DNA of 8,150 bases from Acetobacteraceae bacterium (GCA_947379865.1 CANCOY010000141.1:1-8150); one strand, 5' to 3'. Positions 1-6,660 are shown, counted from the first letter of the stretch. The notes: generated from the letters alone by a model not told the origin. Translations and numbers: made by a program.

Positions 1-2
1 GC

Positions 3-713
3 ATGATGGACCTTGAGGGAAAGCACGTTGTCGTTGTGGGCGGCAGTTCGGGCATGGGGCTGGCAACCGCCGCCATGGCCACACGGGCCGGCGCACGGGT
101 AACCATCGCCAGCCGCTCCCGTGCCAAGCTTGAGGCCGCCGAGGTGCGCACCGGTGCCGCCGCGATCGAGGTCATCGACGTAGCGGATGACACGTCGGTG
201 GCCCGGGGCTTTGCCCGCATTGGCCCGGTGGATCATGTGGTGGTCAGTGCCGCCGAGGTGAAGACCGGCCCCTTGCGCAAGATCACCGTGGCAGACGCCC
301 AGGCGGGCATGAACTCCAAGTTCTGGGGGGCCTACCGCATTGCCGCCGTGGCGGAGATCCTGCCCGAAGGCTCCCTCACCCTGGTCTCTGGCGCCTATGG
401 CACACGCCCCGCCGCCGGGCTGATCCAGGCTGGCTTCATCAACGCCGCTCTGGAAGGTCTGACCCGGGGCCTGGCGCTTGAACTGGCGCCGATCCGGGTG
501 AACTGCGTCTCCCCCGGCCTGATCGACACGCCCCTGTGGGCCGGCATGCCGGAAGAGCGCCGCGAGGCCCTGTTCAGCCATGTCGCCGGGCGCCTGCCCG
601 TGCGCCGCATCGGCAAATCCGAAGACGTCGCTCTGCAGATCCTGTCGTGCATGATCAACCCGTTCATGACGGGCGCCGTGATCACGCTTGATGGCGGCAG
701 TCTGCTGGCCTGA
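3..713 (+). CDS. Non-canonical short-chain dehydrogenase/reductase (SDR1)
   Basis: A 236-residue SDR-fold protein, close to the usual length for the family. The N-terminal Rossmann motif GGSSGMG is at residues 13-19, an acidic residue sits at the end of a later strand (D59), N104 occupies the active-site Asn region, S129 the catalytic Ser region, and the C-terminal block has PG (171-172), TPLW and LDGGS. The expected YxxxK motif is absent: by alignment to the usual KAAL block, Lys is replaced by N147 and Tyr by A143. I recall a widespread group of SDR-like proteins with NAAxE here, so this looks like a family trait and not damage. A cytoplasmic NAD(P)-binding protein is likely; substrate and even redox activity are unknown. 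Tandem ATGs at 3 and 6 are both possible starts, and the ribosome binding site and any upstream partner lie outside the window. It converges on the small-RNA gene. Confidence 0.85.
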   Translation: MMDLEGKHVVVVGGSSGMGLATAAMATRAGARVTIASRSRAKLEAAEVRTGAAAIEVIDVADDTSVARGFARIGPVDHVVVSAAEVKTGPLRKITVADAQAGMNSKFWGAYRIAAVAEILPEGSLTLVSGAYGTRPAAGLIQAGFINAALEGLTRGLALELAPIRVNCVSPGLIDTPLWAGMPEERREALFSHVAGRLPVRRIGKSEDVALQILSCMINPFMTGAVITLDGGSLLA

Positions 714-733
714 GGGAGAGAAAGACCGAGGGC

Positions 734-759
734 AAAAAAAAGGGCCGCCGAAGCGACCC
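734..759 (-). terminator. Intrinsic terminator of the small RNA
   Basis: On the minus strand, GGGTCGC-TTCG-GCGGCCC forms a 7-bp stem (one T·G wobble) with a UUCG tetraloop at 759-742. It is followed at once by eight U residues (A-run 734-741 on the plus strand). It can also stop read-through from the upstream minus-strand operon before it enters SDR1. Confidence 0.9.
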
Positions 760-808
760 GAGTTTAGGGAGGAAACGCCCAGGAAGGGCATGTCGGCCGA
801 AGCCGACG
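734..808 (-). ncRNA. Candidate MmgR-like (αr8 family) small RNA
   Basis: Read on the minus strand, this segment has the layout of a trans-acting small RNA. It starts with a perfect 6-bp hairpin GTCGGC-TTCG-GCCGAC (807-792), then a short hairpin GCCC-TTCCT-GGGC (789-777), then a single-stranded stretch containing TTTCCTCCCT (775-766), then an intrinsic terminator. The predicted length is about 75 nt. From memory, UUUCCUCCCU in a single-stranded segment between hairpins is the ultra-conserved core of MmgR, a roughly 77-nt alphaproteobacterial RNA that limits polyhydroxybutyrate accumulation in Sinorhizobium meliloti. That core can pair with Shine-Dalgarno sequences. The 5' end is inferred from the promoter, not measured. 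An alternative is that this is only the 3' untranslated end of the upstream MDR gene, but the separate promoter argues against it. Confidence 0.72.
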
Positions 809-813
809 AACAG

Positions 814-842
814 ATATTGCACCGCAGCAAAGTTGTTTGCAA
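814..842 (-). promoter_or_regulatory. Sigma-70-like promoter of the small RNA
   Basis: On the minus strand a -35-like TTGCAA (842-837) is separated by exactly 17 bases from a -10-like CAATAT (819-814). The predicted start, about 7 bases downstream near 807-809, coincides with the first base pairs of the 5' hairpin. That fit between promoter, hairpin and terminator is the main support. Confidence 0.6.
817..830 (-). promoter_or_regulatory. Possible PhaR/PhbF-type operator
   Basis: The minus strand reads TTGCTGCGGTGCAA here. It contains TGCTGCGGTGCAA, which fits the pattern TG[N]TGC[N]3GCAA that I remember for the polyhydroxyalkanoate regulator PhbF/PhaR. The outer arms TTGC/GCAA are inverted repeats. 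The site overlaps the -10 element and the spacer of the small-RNA promoter, so a bound repressor would block polymerase. The consensus is from memory and the motif is short, so this is a hypothesis. Confidence 0.4.
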
Positions 843-877
843 GTGCGTTCTAAGACTTTTTTTACTTTGTTAACGCA

Positions 878-901
878 AGCGGGGGGAAAGCCCCCCCCGC
901 T
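878..901 (-). terminator. GC-rich hairpin after the MDR gene, possible terminator
   Basis: An inverted repeat of AGCGGGGGG (878-886) with CCCCCCGCT (893-901) lies 16 bases past the stop codon of the minus-strand MDR gene. The stem is 9 bp and very stable, but no U-tract follows on either strand, so it may be a weak terminator or a 3'-end protecting structure. Confidence 0.45.
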
Positions 902-917
902 GCTTGATGCCAAATCC

Positions 918-1925
918 TTAGAACTCAAGGCAGATCTTGCCGAAATGGCTGCCGCTTTCCTGGTGGCGGAAGGCGTCGGCGAGACCGTCCAGCGGGAAGC
1001 TGCGGTCGATGACCGGCTTGATGTTATTGGCTTCGATGGCGCGAATCATGTCGATCTGCTGTTCGCGGCTGCCAACCGTGATGCCCACCAGACGGATCTG
1101 CTTGGTCATCATGAACATGGTGGGCACGTCGCCCTGAAAGCCTGAAAGCACGCCGATCAGCGAGATATGGCCGCCGTTGCGGGTGGCATGGATCGACTGG
1201 GTCAGGGTGCCAACGCCCCCCACCTCGACCACATGGTCAACGCCGCGCCCGCCCGTCAGCCGGGTGGCTTCCTCGCCCCATTTCTCGTTGGTCTTGTAGT
1301 TGATGACATGGTCAGCGCCCATGCCGCGCAAGCGCTGCAGCTTGGCGTCAGACGACGAGGTGGCAATCACGGTGCAGCCTGCCGCCTTGGCGAACTGCAG
1401 CGCAAAGATGGAGACGCCGCCGGTACCCTGCACCAGCACGGTTTCGCCCGCCTTCATGTTGCCCTCGACCGCAAGCGCCCGCCAGGCCGTGAGACCGGCA
1501 CAGGTCAGCGTCGCCGCCTCGGCATGGCTATAGCCCTTGGGCGAATGGGTGAAGGCCGTGCCCGGCATCACCACGTTTTCGCGCGCATAGCCGTCCACCC
1601 GGTCACCCGGCACCACGCCCAGCTTGGCCACTTCGGAGGAGCCCGACAGCCAATTGGGAAAGAACGTGCTGACCACATGGTCGCCCACGGCATAGTCCGT
1701 GACGCCAGCGCCCACCGCCGTCACCACGCCTGCCCCGTCGGACATGGGCACGATGCCGTCGCGGGTGGGGATCATGCCCCGGGCCACCAGATAGTCGTGA
1801 TAGTTCAGCGAACTGGCGTGCAGGCGCACGGCAATTTCGCCGGGGCCGGGGGCGGCGGCCTCGGCCGTGTCCAGATAGAGATTGTCGAGCCCACCGGGCT
1901 TGCGAAGCCGCATTGCCTTTGACAT
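918..1925 (-). CDS. Zinc-free medium-chain dehydrogenase, quinone oxidoreductase-like
   Basis: A 335-residue member of the MDR superfamily, probably an NAD(P)-dependent alcohol dehydrogenase or quinone/enone reductase. It has the N-terminal GroES-like domain (about 1-130, with PGPGE, LNYHDYLVARG and GDHVV at 81-85) and a Rossmann domain with GTGGVSIFALQFAK (167-180). The structural-zinc cysteine cluster is missing: the only Cys residues are C142, C184 and C332. The LNYHDYL segment takes the place of the catalytic-zinc Cys, which is typical of the zinc-independent branch. The ATG at 1925 is preceded on the minus strand by GGAAGGA with 9 bases between. It is the last gene of the minus-strand cluster, 101 bases after SDR2. 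The substrate cannot be named; alcohol or enone intermediates from the neighbouring oxidation module are a reasonable guess. Confidence 0.88.
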   Translation of the reverse strand: MSKAMRLRKPGGLDNLYLDTAEAAAPGPGEIAVRLHASSLNYHDYLVARGMIPTRDGIVPMSDGAGVVTAVGAGVTDYAVGDHVVSTFFPNWLSGSSEVAKLGVVPGDRVDGYARENVVMPGTAFTHSPKGYSHAEAATLTCAGLTAWRALAVEGNMKAGETVLVQGTGGVSIFALQFAKAAGCTVIATSSSDAKLQRLRGMGADHVINYKTNEKWGEEATRLTGGRGVDHVVEVGGVGTLTQSIHATRNGGHISLIGVLSGFQGDVPTMFMMTKQIRLVGITVGSREQQIDMIRAIEANNIKPVIDRSFPLDGLADAFRHQESGSHFGKICLEF

Positions 1926-1965
1926 CTGAGGGGGTCCTTCCCGAATTTCATGGATCTGTTAAGGC

Positions 1966-2015
1966 GTCGCCGGGACGTTAGTCCGCCCCCCGGCGCAAGG
2001 CCAGCATCCGGCGAC
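1966..2015 (-). repeat. Inverted repeat in the SDR2-MDR gap
   Basis: GTCGCCGG (1966-1973) and CCGGCGAC (2008-2015) are perfect 8-base inverted repeats about 34 bases apart, inside the 101-base gap. The largest intra-operon gap and this dyad could mark partial termination, RNA processing or a control site. There is no U-tract and no convincing promoter, and GC-rich DNA makes such repeats by chance. Confidence 0.3.
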
Positions 2016-2026
2016 AGCGCCCCGGC

Positions 2027-2755
2027 TCAGAACACTTCCCTATGGGTGCGCACGTCGATTTCGTGGGACCAGGCGTTGCGCGGCTGGTTGTGCAGCATCT
2101 GGTAGATATCGGCGAGGCCCTCCAGCCCGATCAGGCCATCAGGGCCCAGGCGCTTGGCAAATTCGGGCACGCCGGTGATGACCTTCTCACCATGGATGCC
2201 GCCGTCGATCACCACATGGCCCACATGCACGCCCTTGGGGCCGAACTCGCGGGCCAGCGACTGGGCAAGCGCGCGCAGGCCTGCCTTGGCCGCCGTGAAG
2301 GGTGCGAAGAACGGCTTGCCGCGCATGGAGGCACTGGCGCCGGTAAAGATCAGGGTGCCCGCCCCGCGCGCCGCCATGCAGCGCAGCACCTCACGCGAGA
2401 ACAGAAATCCGCCGAAACAGGCAATCCGCCAGCAACGCTCAAAGAAGGCGGCCTCCATGGTGAGGAAATCGCCGTTCATATTGTTGCCGGCATTATAGAT
2501 CGCCAGCGCCAGGGGGCCGATGGCCTCGGCGCGGGCGACCAGATCGACCATGGCCGCCTCTTCGGTGGCGTCGGCCACCAGGCCGGTCGCCTGGCCGCCT
2601 GCGGCACGAATGCCGGCGGCCACATGCTCCACCTTCTCGGCGGTGCGGCCGGCCACCACCACATGCAGGCCTTGGGCCGCAAAGCGCCGGCACAGGGTGG
2701 CGCCCAGGCCTTCATCCGGGCCGACACCAATGATCAGGGCTGTCTGGATGGTCAT
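2027..2755 (-). CDS. SDR-family protein with Tyr-to-Phe active site (SDR2)
   Basis: A 242-residue SDR-fold protein. The Gly-rich loop is an unusual GVGPDEGLG (10-18), YNAG is at 87-90, the Ser region is GASAS (139-143), and the catalytic motif reads FTAAK: F153 replaces the Tyr and K157 is kept. I recall a classical-SDR subgroup (CDD SDR_c10, cd05373) defined by an imperfect Gly motif and Phe in place of Tyr; this protein fits it. Downstream are HVVIDGG (179-185) and a C-terminal NAWSHEIDVR block (227-236) shared with SDR3, so the two are paralogues flanking the hydrolase gene. The ATG at 2755 has GGGAAG upstream on the minus strand, and the gap to the hydrolase stop is 27 bases, which fits one transcript. 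Biochemical role unknown. Confidence 0.85.
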   Translation of the reverse strand: MTIQTALIIGVGPDEGLGATLCRRFAAQGLHVVVAGRTAEKVEHVAAGIRAAGGQATGLVADATEEAAMVDLVARAEAIGPLALAIYNAGNNMNGDFLTMEAAFFERCWRIACFGGFLFSREVLRCMAARGAGTLIFTGASASMRGKPFFAPFTAAKAGLRALAQSLAREFGPKGVHVGHVVIDGGIHGEKVITGVPEFAKRLGPDGLIGLEGLADIYQMLHNQPRNAWSHEIDVRTHREVF

Positions 2756-2782
2756 GCTGTCTTCCCGTCTGTCTGATGGAGG

Positions 2783-3517
2783 CTAGAGGCTGCGGCGATA
2801 GAGGGCGAACAACCGCTCCCAGTGCCGTTCGGCCGCGTCGCGGTCATAGGCCGGGCGGCCAGGGAAAGCGAAGCCATGCTCAACCCCCTTGTAGAGTTCC
2901 ACCTCGGCATTCACGCCGCCGGCCCGCAGGGCCTCGGTAAAGGGGGCCAGTTCCTCGAGTGGCGCATAATGGTCGGTCTCGGCCCAGGCGACATAGATTT
3001 CGGCCTTGGCCTTCAGCGCCTGAATGTGCGGGCTGTCGGGCTTGTCGGTGATCAGGCGCACGCCATAGATGGAGGCGGCGGCGCGGATGCGCTCGGGATG
3101 GCGGGCGGCGGCGTTGATCGCATATTGCCCGCTCATGCAATAGCCAAGCGTGCCGATGGGGCCCTTGGAGGCCGCAGGATCGGCGCCGGCAAAGGCGATC
3201 AGGGCGTCGGCATCGGCCATGACCATGTCCATGGTCAGGCCCGCCATGAGTTCAAAGAAACGCGCCCGCACCGCTGCCCCGTCTTCCCCCAGGAACGAGC
3301 CCAGTTCTTCGACATTGGCGCGGTAATAGAGATTGGGCAGCAGCACATAATAGCCAGTCGCCGCCAGGCGACGGGCCATGTCGCGCAGTTCCTCGCGGAT
3401 GCCCGGGGCATCCATGAAGAACAGCAGCACGGGGTGCGGCCCGTTACGCTCTGGATGGCAGACGAAGGTGCTCATCTGCCCATCGGGCGTGGTGATGTGG
3501 ATCTGGCGCTCGATCAT
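2783..3517 (-). CDS. Dienelactone hydrolase family protein
   Basis: A 244-residue alpha/beta hydrolase of dienelactone hydrolase type. The nucleophile elbow is GYCMSG with C127; D182 (in AETDHYAP) and H214 (in GVEHGFAFPGR) complete the Cys-Asp-His triad, in the usual order and spacing. D36 lies in the MDAPGIR segment, where the classical enzyme has an activating Glu. There is no signal peptide, so it is cytoplasmic. The family opens lactones and related esters; the substrate here is unknown. In this operon it could open a lactone formed from an oxidised ring, which is inference only. The ATG at 3517 has a strong GGGGAGGA Shine-Dalgarno on the minus strand. It lies between the two SDR paralogues, 64 bases after SDR3. 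Confidence 0.9.
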   Translation of the reverse strand: MIERQIHITTPDGQMSTFVCHPERNGPHPVLLFFMDAPGIREELRDMARRLAATGYYVLLPNLYYRANVEELGSFLGEDGAAVRARFFELMAGLTMDMVMADADALIAFAGADPAASKGPIGTLGYCMSGQYAINAAARHPERIRAAASIYGVRLITDKPDSPHIQALKAKAEIYVAWAETDHYAPLEELAPFTEALRAGGVNAEVELYKGVEHGFAFPGRPAYDRDAAERHWERLFALYRRSL

Positions 3518-3581
3518 TCTGGTTCCTCCCCGTTTTTTTCAGCGTCGCACAGGCTGGCGGCGCCGTTAAGGGGGAGGTCGC

Positions 3582-4364
3582 TCAGAACGTAGCCGTGGCG
3601 TGATTCCACCAGGCAAGGTCGGTATAGGCCCGCAGGTCCAGTTCATGGGTCCAGGCGGAGCGGTGCTGGTGGGCGACGTGGAAATAGGTCTCGGCAATCT
3701 CGGCCGGCACCAGCAGCCCGTCCTTCTCCAGGCCCTTTTCCTCGCGCAGGGCCTGAAAGCGCTCTGGCCCCAGCATCTTGCCAATGGTATCGGGCGCATC
3801 CACTGCCCCGTCGATGATGATGTGGGCGATATGAATACCCTTGGCTGCAAATTCCGCGTTCAGGGTCTGGCACAGCATACGCCGCCCGGCCATGGCGGCC
3901 GCGTGGGAATGCTGACCCGCATTGCCGCGCACCGAGGCGGTGGCGGACGTAACCAGAACCGTTCCCTTGCCGCGTGCCTCCATATACGGAAACAGCACCT
4001 GCGCCAGGCGGAACAGGCCAAAGGTCGCCAGCCGCCAGCCCATCTCAAAGGCCTTGTGGGTGGTGTTCGCCAGGCTGCGGTTGCCGATCTGGGCGCCAAG
4101 GTTGAAGACGGCGACCGCAATGGGGCCAACCTCTGCCTCGATATGGGTGACGAGGTCCTCAAGGCTGTTGTCATCGACCGTATTCATGATGTGGCCAGAG
4201 GCCGAGCCACCCTCTGCCACGATCCCGGCCACCAGCCGGTCCAGGCCCGCGCGATCGCTGCGGCGCACAAGGCAGGCGTGATAGCCATCCCGGGCAAAGC
4301 GCCCGGCGACCGTGCCGCCAATGCCGGCGCCGGCGCCAATGATGAGACAGACAGGTTTCGTCAT
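3582..4364 (-). CDS. SDR-family protein lacking both Tyr and Lys (SDR3)
   Basis: A 260-residue SDR-fold protein, paralogous to SDR2. The nucleotide loop is GAGAGIGG (10-17), FNLG is at 87-90 where NAG is usual, and the Ser region is TSATAS (139-144). The catalytic motif reads HAAAM: H154 replaces Tyr and M158 replaces Lys. The blocks HIIIDG (181-186) and SAWTHELDLR (236-245) match SDR2. The frame stays open upstream to 4649, but that extension is Cys/Pro-rich and overlaps the transporter gene. The ATG at 4364 starts the Rossmann fold directly (MTKPVCLIIG) and has GGGGAAG just upstream, so it was chosen. The gap to the MATE stop is 46 bases. Loss of Tyr and Lys makes ordinary SDR redox catalysis unlikely; a binding, scaffolding or altered catalytic role is possible. 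Confidence 0.83.
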   Translation of the reverse strand: MTKPVCLIIGAGAGIGGTVAGRFARDGYHACLVRRSDRAGLDRLVAGIVAEGGSASGHIMNTVDDNSLEDLVTHIEAEVGPIAVAVFNLGAQIGNRSLANTTHKAFEMGWRLATFGLFRLAQVLFPYMEARGKGTVLVTSATASVRGNAGQHSHAAAMAGRRMLCQTLNAEFAAKGIHIAHIIIDGAVDAPDTIGKMLGPERFQALREEKGLEKDGLLVPAEIAETYFHVAHQHRSAWTHELDLRAYTDLAWWNHATATF

Positions 4365-4410
4365 GGTCTTCCCCGCATTCGAAACAAATGGCTCCACTGC
4401 AAACCCCAGC

Positions 4411-5853
4411 CTAGGCCGTGGCAGGGCTGCGGGCCAGCAGCAATCCCTTGCGGCGCCAGCCGCCCCAGCGGTAATAGCCATAGGCCAGCAGGGCCGAACT
4501 GACGGCACCCACGGGAAAGCTCCACCAGATGGCGTCAACGCCGAGGCTCGGCTTGAGCAGGGTCGCGAACGGCACCCGCAGCACCCACATGGTGGTGGCA
4601 AAGATGATGGTGGGGGCCAGCATGGCGCCATTGGCGCGCACCATGGCATTCAGCCCAAGGGTGACCGCCAGCGCCACCCAGCCCCACAGCACGATGGCAT
4701 TGACGCTGCGCGCCACCACCAGCGCCTCGCCGCCCGCCGGCAGGAACAGGCGCAGGGGAATATCACCGAGCAGATAGAGCAGGCCCGTGGTGACAATGGT
4801 AAAGACCCCGGCCACCAGGCAGCCGCGCAGCGCAATGGTGTCAATCCGGTCCCAACGGCCAGCACCGATGTTCATGGCGGCCATGGAGGACATGGAGGTG
4901 GCGAGCGCCACCGCCGGCATCTGCACATAGGCCCAGAGCTGCGCCGCCGCACTGTATCCCGCCGCCGTCGCCGCCCCCTCCACATTGACCATGGCCAGCA
5001 GGGTGAAATAGGCCCCCTGCACAACGAGGGTCTCCAGCGCCACGGGGGTGCCGCGCTTGATCAGCATCCAGATCAGGCCAAGGTCGGGCTTCAGGTGATG
5101 CAGGTCCTGCCGCCACAGGGCCAGCGGCAGACGCTTCCAATAGATATAGCGCGCCAGCGCCACCGCCGCCGCCGTATTGGCCAGAACCCCGCTCCACGCC
5201 GCCCCCGCGATCCCCATGGGGGGAATGCCGGGCAGGCCGATAAGGAAGGCGGGGGTCGCCGCCATGCCGATCACGATGGCCGACACGGTGAAGATGAAGG
5301 GCGTGCGGGAATCGCCAGTGCCGCGCACCAGCATCATCATGAAGACAAGGGTGAAGAGGCCCGGCAGGCTCAGGCAGGTGACCTGGAAATAGATCACCGC
5401 CGCCGCCAGCGCCTCAGGCGGCAGGCTGATGGCCGTAAGCAATTGTGGGGCAAAGGCAATCCCCAGTCCCCCGACGACAAGCGAAGAGAACAGGGCAAAG
5501 ACCAGGGCATTGGCAGCCGCGCGCTTGGCGCTGTCGAGGTCGCGGGCGCCCACGGCCTGTGCCACCGCAATGCCGGCCGTAGTGCCAACCCCCTGCACCA
5601 TGCCGATCATCAGCATGATGAACAGCCAGGAATTGGACATGGCGGTCAAGGCATCCGGCCCCACCACATGGCTGACCCAGATCGAACCCCAGCTGCCAGA
5701 GGCCGAGAGCATCATGTTGGTGGCCAGCAAGGGCGCCGCAAAGCGCACGAGGGTGGGCGCCACCGCCCCATCGATCAGGCGGCGATCAATCCTTGCGGGC
5801 GTCGGGGTGGGCGCAGGCGTTGCCTCGGGGTGCTCGGTCACATGGTCGCTCAT
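4411..5853 (-). CDS. MATE-family multidrug efflux transporter
   Basis: A 480-residue, strongly hydrophobic inner-membrane protein with about 12 membrane segments, the usual MATE size. Family marks include VAQAVGARDLDSAKRAA (97-113), the loop RGTGDSRTPF (177-186), LVVQGAYFTLLAMVN (276-290) in the second half, and LGLNAMVRANG (399-409) late in the protein. MATE proteins export organic, often cationic, compounds using Na+ or H+ gradients. The N-terminus carries a short APTPTPA stretch (14-20). The frame continues upstream to a TTG at 5889; the ATG at 5853 was preferred, although no strong Shine-Dalgarno is visible before it. It lies 54 bases after the TetR gene and is probably co-transcribed with it, a common arrangement for regulated efflux. 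Substrate unknown; export of hydrocarbon-oxidation products or a toxic inducer is inference. Confidence 0.9.
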   Translation of the reverse strand: MSDHVTEHPEATPAPTPTPARIDRRLIDGAVAPTLVRFAAPLLATNMMLSASGSWGSIWVSHVVGPDALTAMSNSWLFIMLMIGMVQGVGTTAGIAVAQAVGARDLDSAKRAAANALVFALFSSLVVGGLGIAFAPQLLTAISLPPEALAAAVIYFQVTCLSLPGLFTLVFMMMLVRGTGDSRTPFIFTVSAIVIGMAATPAFLIGLPGIPPMGIAGAAWSGVLANTAAAVALARYIYWKRLPLALWRQDLHHLKPDLGLIWMLIKRGTPVALETLVVQGAYFTLLAMVNVEGAATAAGYSAAAQLWAYVQMPAVALATSMSSMAAMNIGAGRWDRIDTIALRGCLVAGVFTIVTTGLLYLLGDIPLRLFLPAGGEALVVARSVNAIVLWGWVALAVTLGLNAMVRANGAMLAPTIIFATTMWVLRVPFATLLKPSLGVDAIWWSFPVGAVSSALLAYGYYRWGGWRRKGLLLARSPATA

Positions 5854-5907
5854 GGCGAGATGTCTAAGGGGCGGGCATCCGGCACACAAGGCTTCGGCAT
5901 GGCTGAT

Positions 5908-6564
5908 TCAGCTTGGGTCCATGCCGGTAAAGCCAGCCAGCAGATGGCCGATCACCGTCTCGATCTCGCGCTCGCTCGCCTCGGCAAAACGCATCAGCGC
6001 CACCGTAATACCGCCACCAACATAGAGCCGTGCCGCCGCCCGGGGGTTCAACTCATGACCAAACTGGCCCGTCTCGCAGCCTTGGCTGAACAGCTTCTCG
6101 ATGGCGCCAATCAGGCGTTCCTGCATCAGCAGATAACGCGGCCAGACATCGGCGCGAAAGCCCGTGCTCCAGTCGAGCCAGACCTTGACCGGGTCGGCAT
6201 TTTCGCGGGCTTCCCGGTCAAACCGCGCCACCAGATCAGTCAGGGCCTGCAGCGCCGTGCCCGGCTGCCTGACCACCTCCACCACCAGGGTCATCAGATA
6301 GGCCTCAACCTCCGCCAGGGTCGCCCCCACCAGATCGTCCCGGGTGCGGAAATAGGAATGCACGGCCGACACCGAAACCCCGGCCCGCTCCGCCACATGG
6401 GCATGGGTTACCCGCGCCACACCATGTTCTGCCGCCGCCGCAATGGCACAGGTCAGCAGCTGGCTGCGGCGCTGTTCCGGGGGCAGGCGGGTGCGGCCCA
6501 AGCGTGCGGGGGCCAGGTGTGTGTGGGGCGGGCGGATAGAGGGTGGGCGGGCTTCAGTCGTCAC
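5908..6564 (-). CDS. TetR-family transcriptional regulator
   Basis: A 218-residue regulator. The N-terminal helix-turn-helix domain spans about residues 30-80, with VTHAHVAERAGVSVSAVHSY (52-71) followed by FRTRDDLVG, a standard TetR signature. The helical C-terminal part (about 90-210, including DPVKVWLDWSTGFRADVWPR at 124-143) should bind ligand and dimerise, and recalls BetI-type C-terminal domains. No ATG fits; a GTG at 6564 was chosen because a good -10 box (6605-6610) lies upstream of it, whereas the alternative GTG at 6615 would sit before that promoter's start point. Residues before the HTH are Pro/Arg-rich and poorly diagnostic. It is divergent from the P450 and heads the efflux operon, so it probably controls both directions in response to a substrate or product. 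Confidence 0.88.
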   Translation of the reverse strand: MTTEARPPSIRPPHTHLAPARLGRTRLPPEQRRSQLLTCAIAAAAEHGVARVTHAHVAERAGVSVSAVHSYFRTRDDLVGATLAEVEAYLMTLVVEVVRQPGTALQALTDLVARFDREARENADPVKVWLDWSTGFRADVWPRYLLMQERLIGAIEKLFSQGCETGQFGHELNPRAAARLYVGGGITVALMRFAEASEREIETVIGHLLAGFTGMDPS

Positions 6565-6604
6565 GGCAAATGGCCTTTGGCGGCGAGCAAGGTGGCTGGC
6601 GGGC

Positions 6605-6610
6605 AGTATA
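6605..6610 (-). promoter_or_regulatory. -10 box of the TetR-operon promoter
   Basis: On the minus strand TATACT (one mismatch to TATAAT) lies about 40 bases before the GTG at 6564. The region 17-18 bases upstream (GGAAAC) is a poor -35 element, so the promoter may be weak or activator-assisted. Confidence 0.45.
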
Positions 6611-6632
6611 GGCACATCTCAGTCGCGGTTTC

Positions 6633-6660
6633 CTATTGACAGAAGACACAATAGCTATTG
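6633..6660. promoter_or_regulatory. Probable TetR operator with three half-sites
   Basis: CAATAGCTATTG (6649-6660) is a perfect 12-base palindrome. A third copy of the half-site, CTATTG, lies at 6633-6638, so CTATTG repeats directly with a 22-base period (about two helical turns) and forms an inverted pair CTATTG-N10-CAATAG. The array covers the -35 element and spacer of the P450 promoter in AT-rich sequence unlike its surroundings. Assignment to the adjacent TetR protein is inference from position. Confidence 0.6.

Noticed and set aside
827..863. Plus-strand terminator for SDR1 (dyad GCAAA-GTTG-TTTGC followed by a T7 run)
   Set aside because: The stem is only 5 bp and 16 bases separate it from the T-run at 857-863, too far for a normal intrinsic terminator. 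The SDR1 terminator remains unidentified.
2042..3592. Long plus-strand open frames opposite SDR2 and the hydrolase
   Set aside because: They lack recognisable domains and ribosome binding sites and mirror the codon pattern of the real minus-strand genes.
4365..4649. N-terminal extension of SDR3 by 95 residues
   Set aside because: The extension is Cys/Pro/Arg-rich, overlaps the MATE coding region in another frame, and the Rossmann fold begins right at the ATG at 4364, which has a ribosome binding site.
6565..6615. Longer TetR protein beginning at GTG 6615
   Set aside because: The likely -10 box at 6605-6610 would lie inside it. The choice is not certain, because the -35 element is weak.
4312..6639. 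A 775-codon open frame on the plus strand opposite the MATE and TetR genes
   Set aside because: Its product is rich in His, Gln, Arg and Gly with no recognisable domain, and it is antisense to two clearly recognisable protein genes. It is a GC-driven shadow frame.
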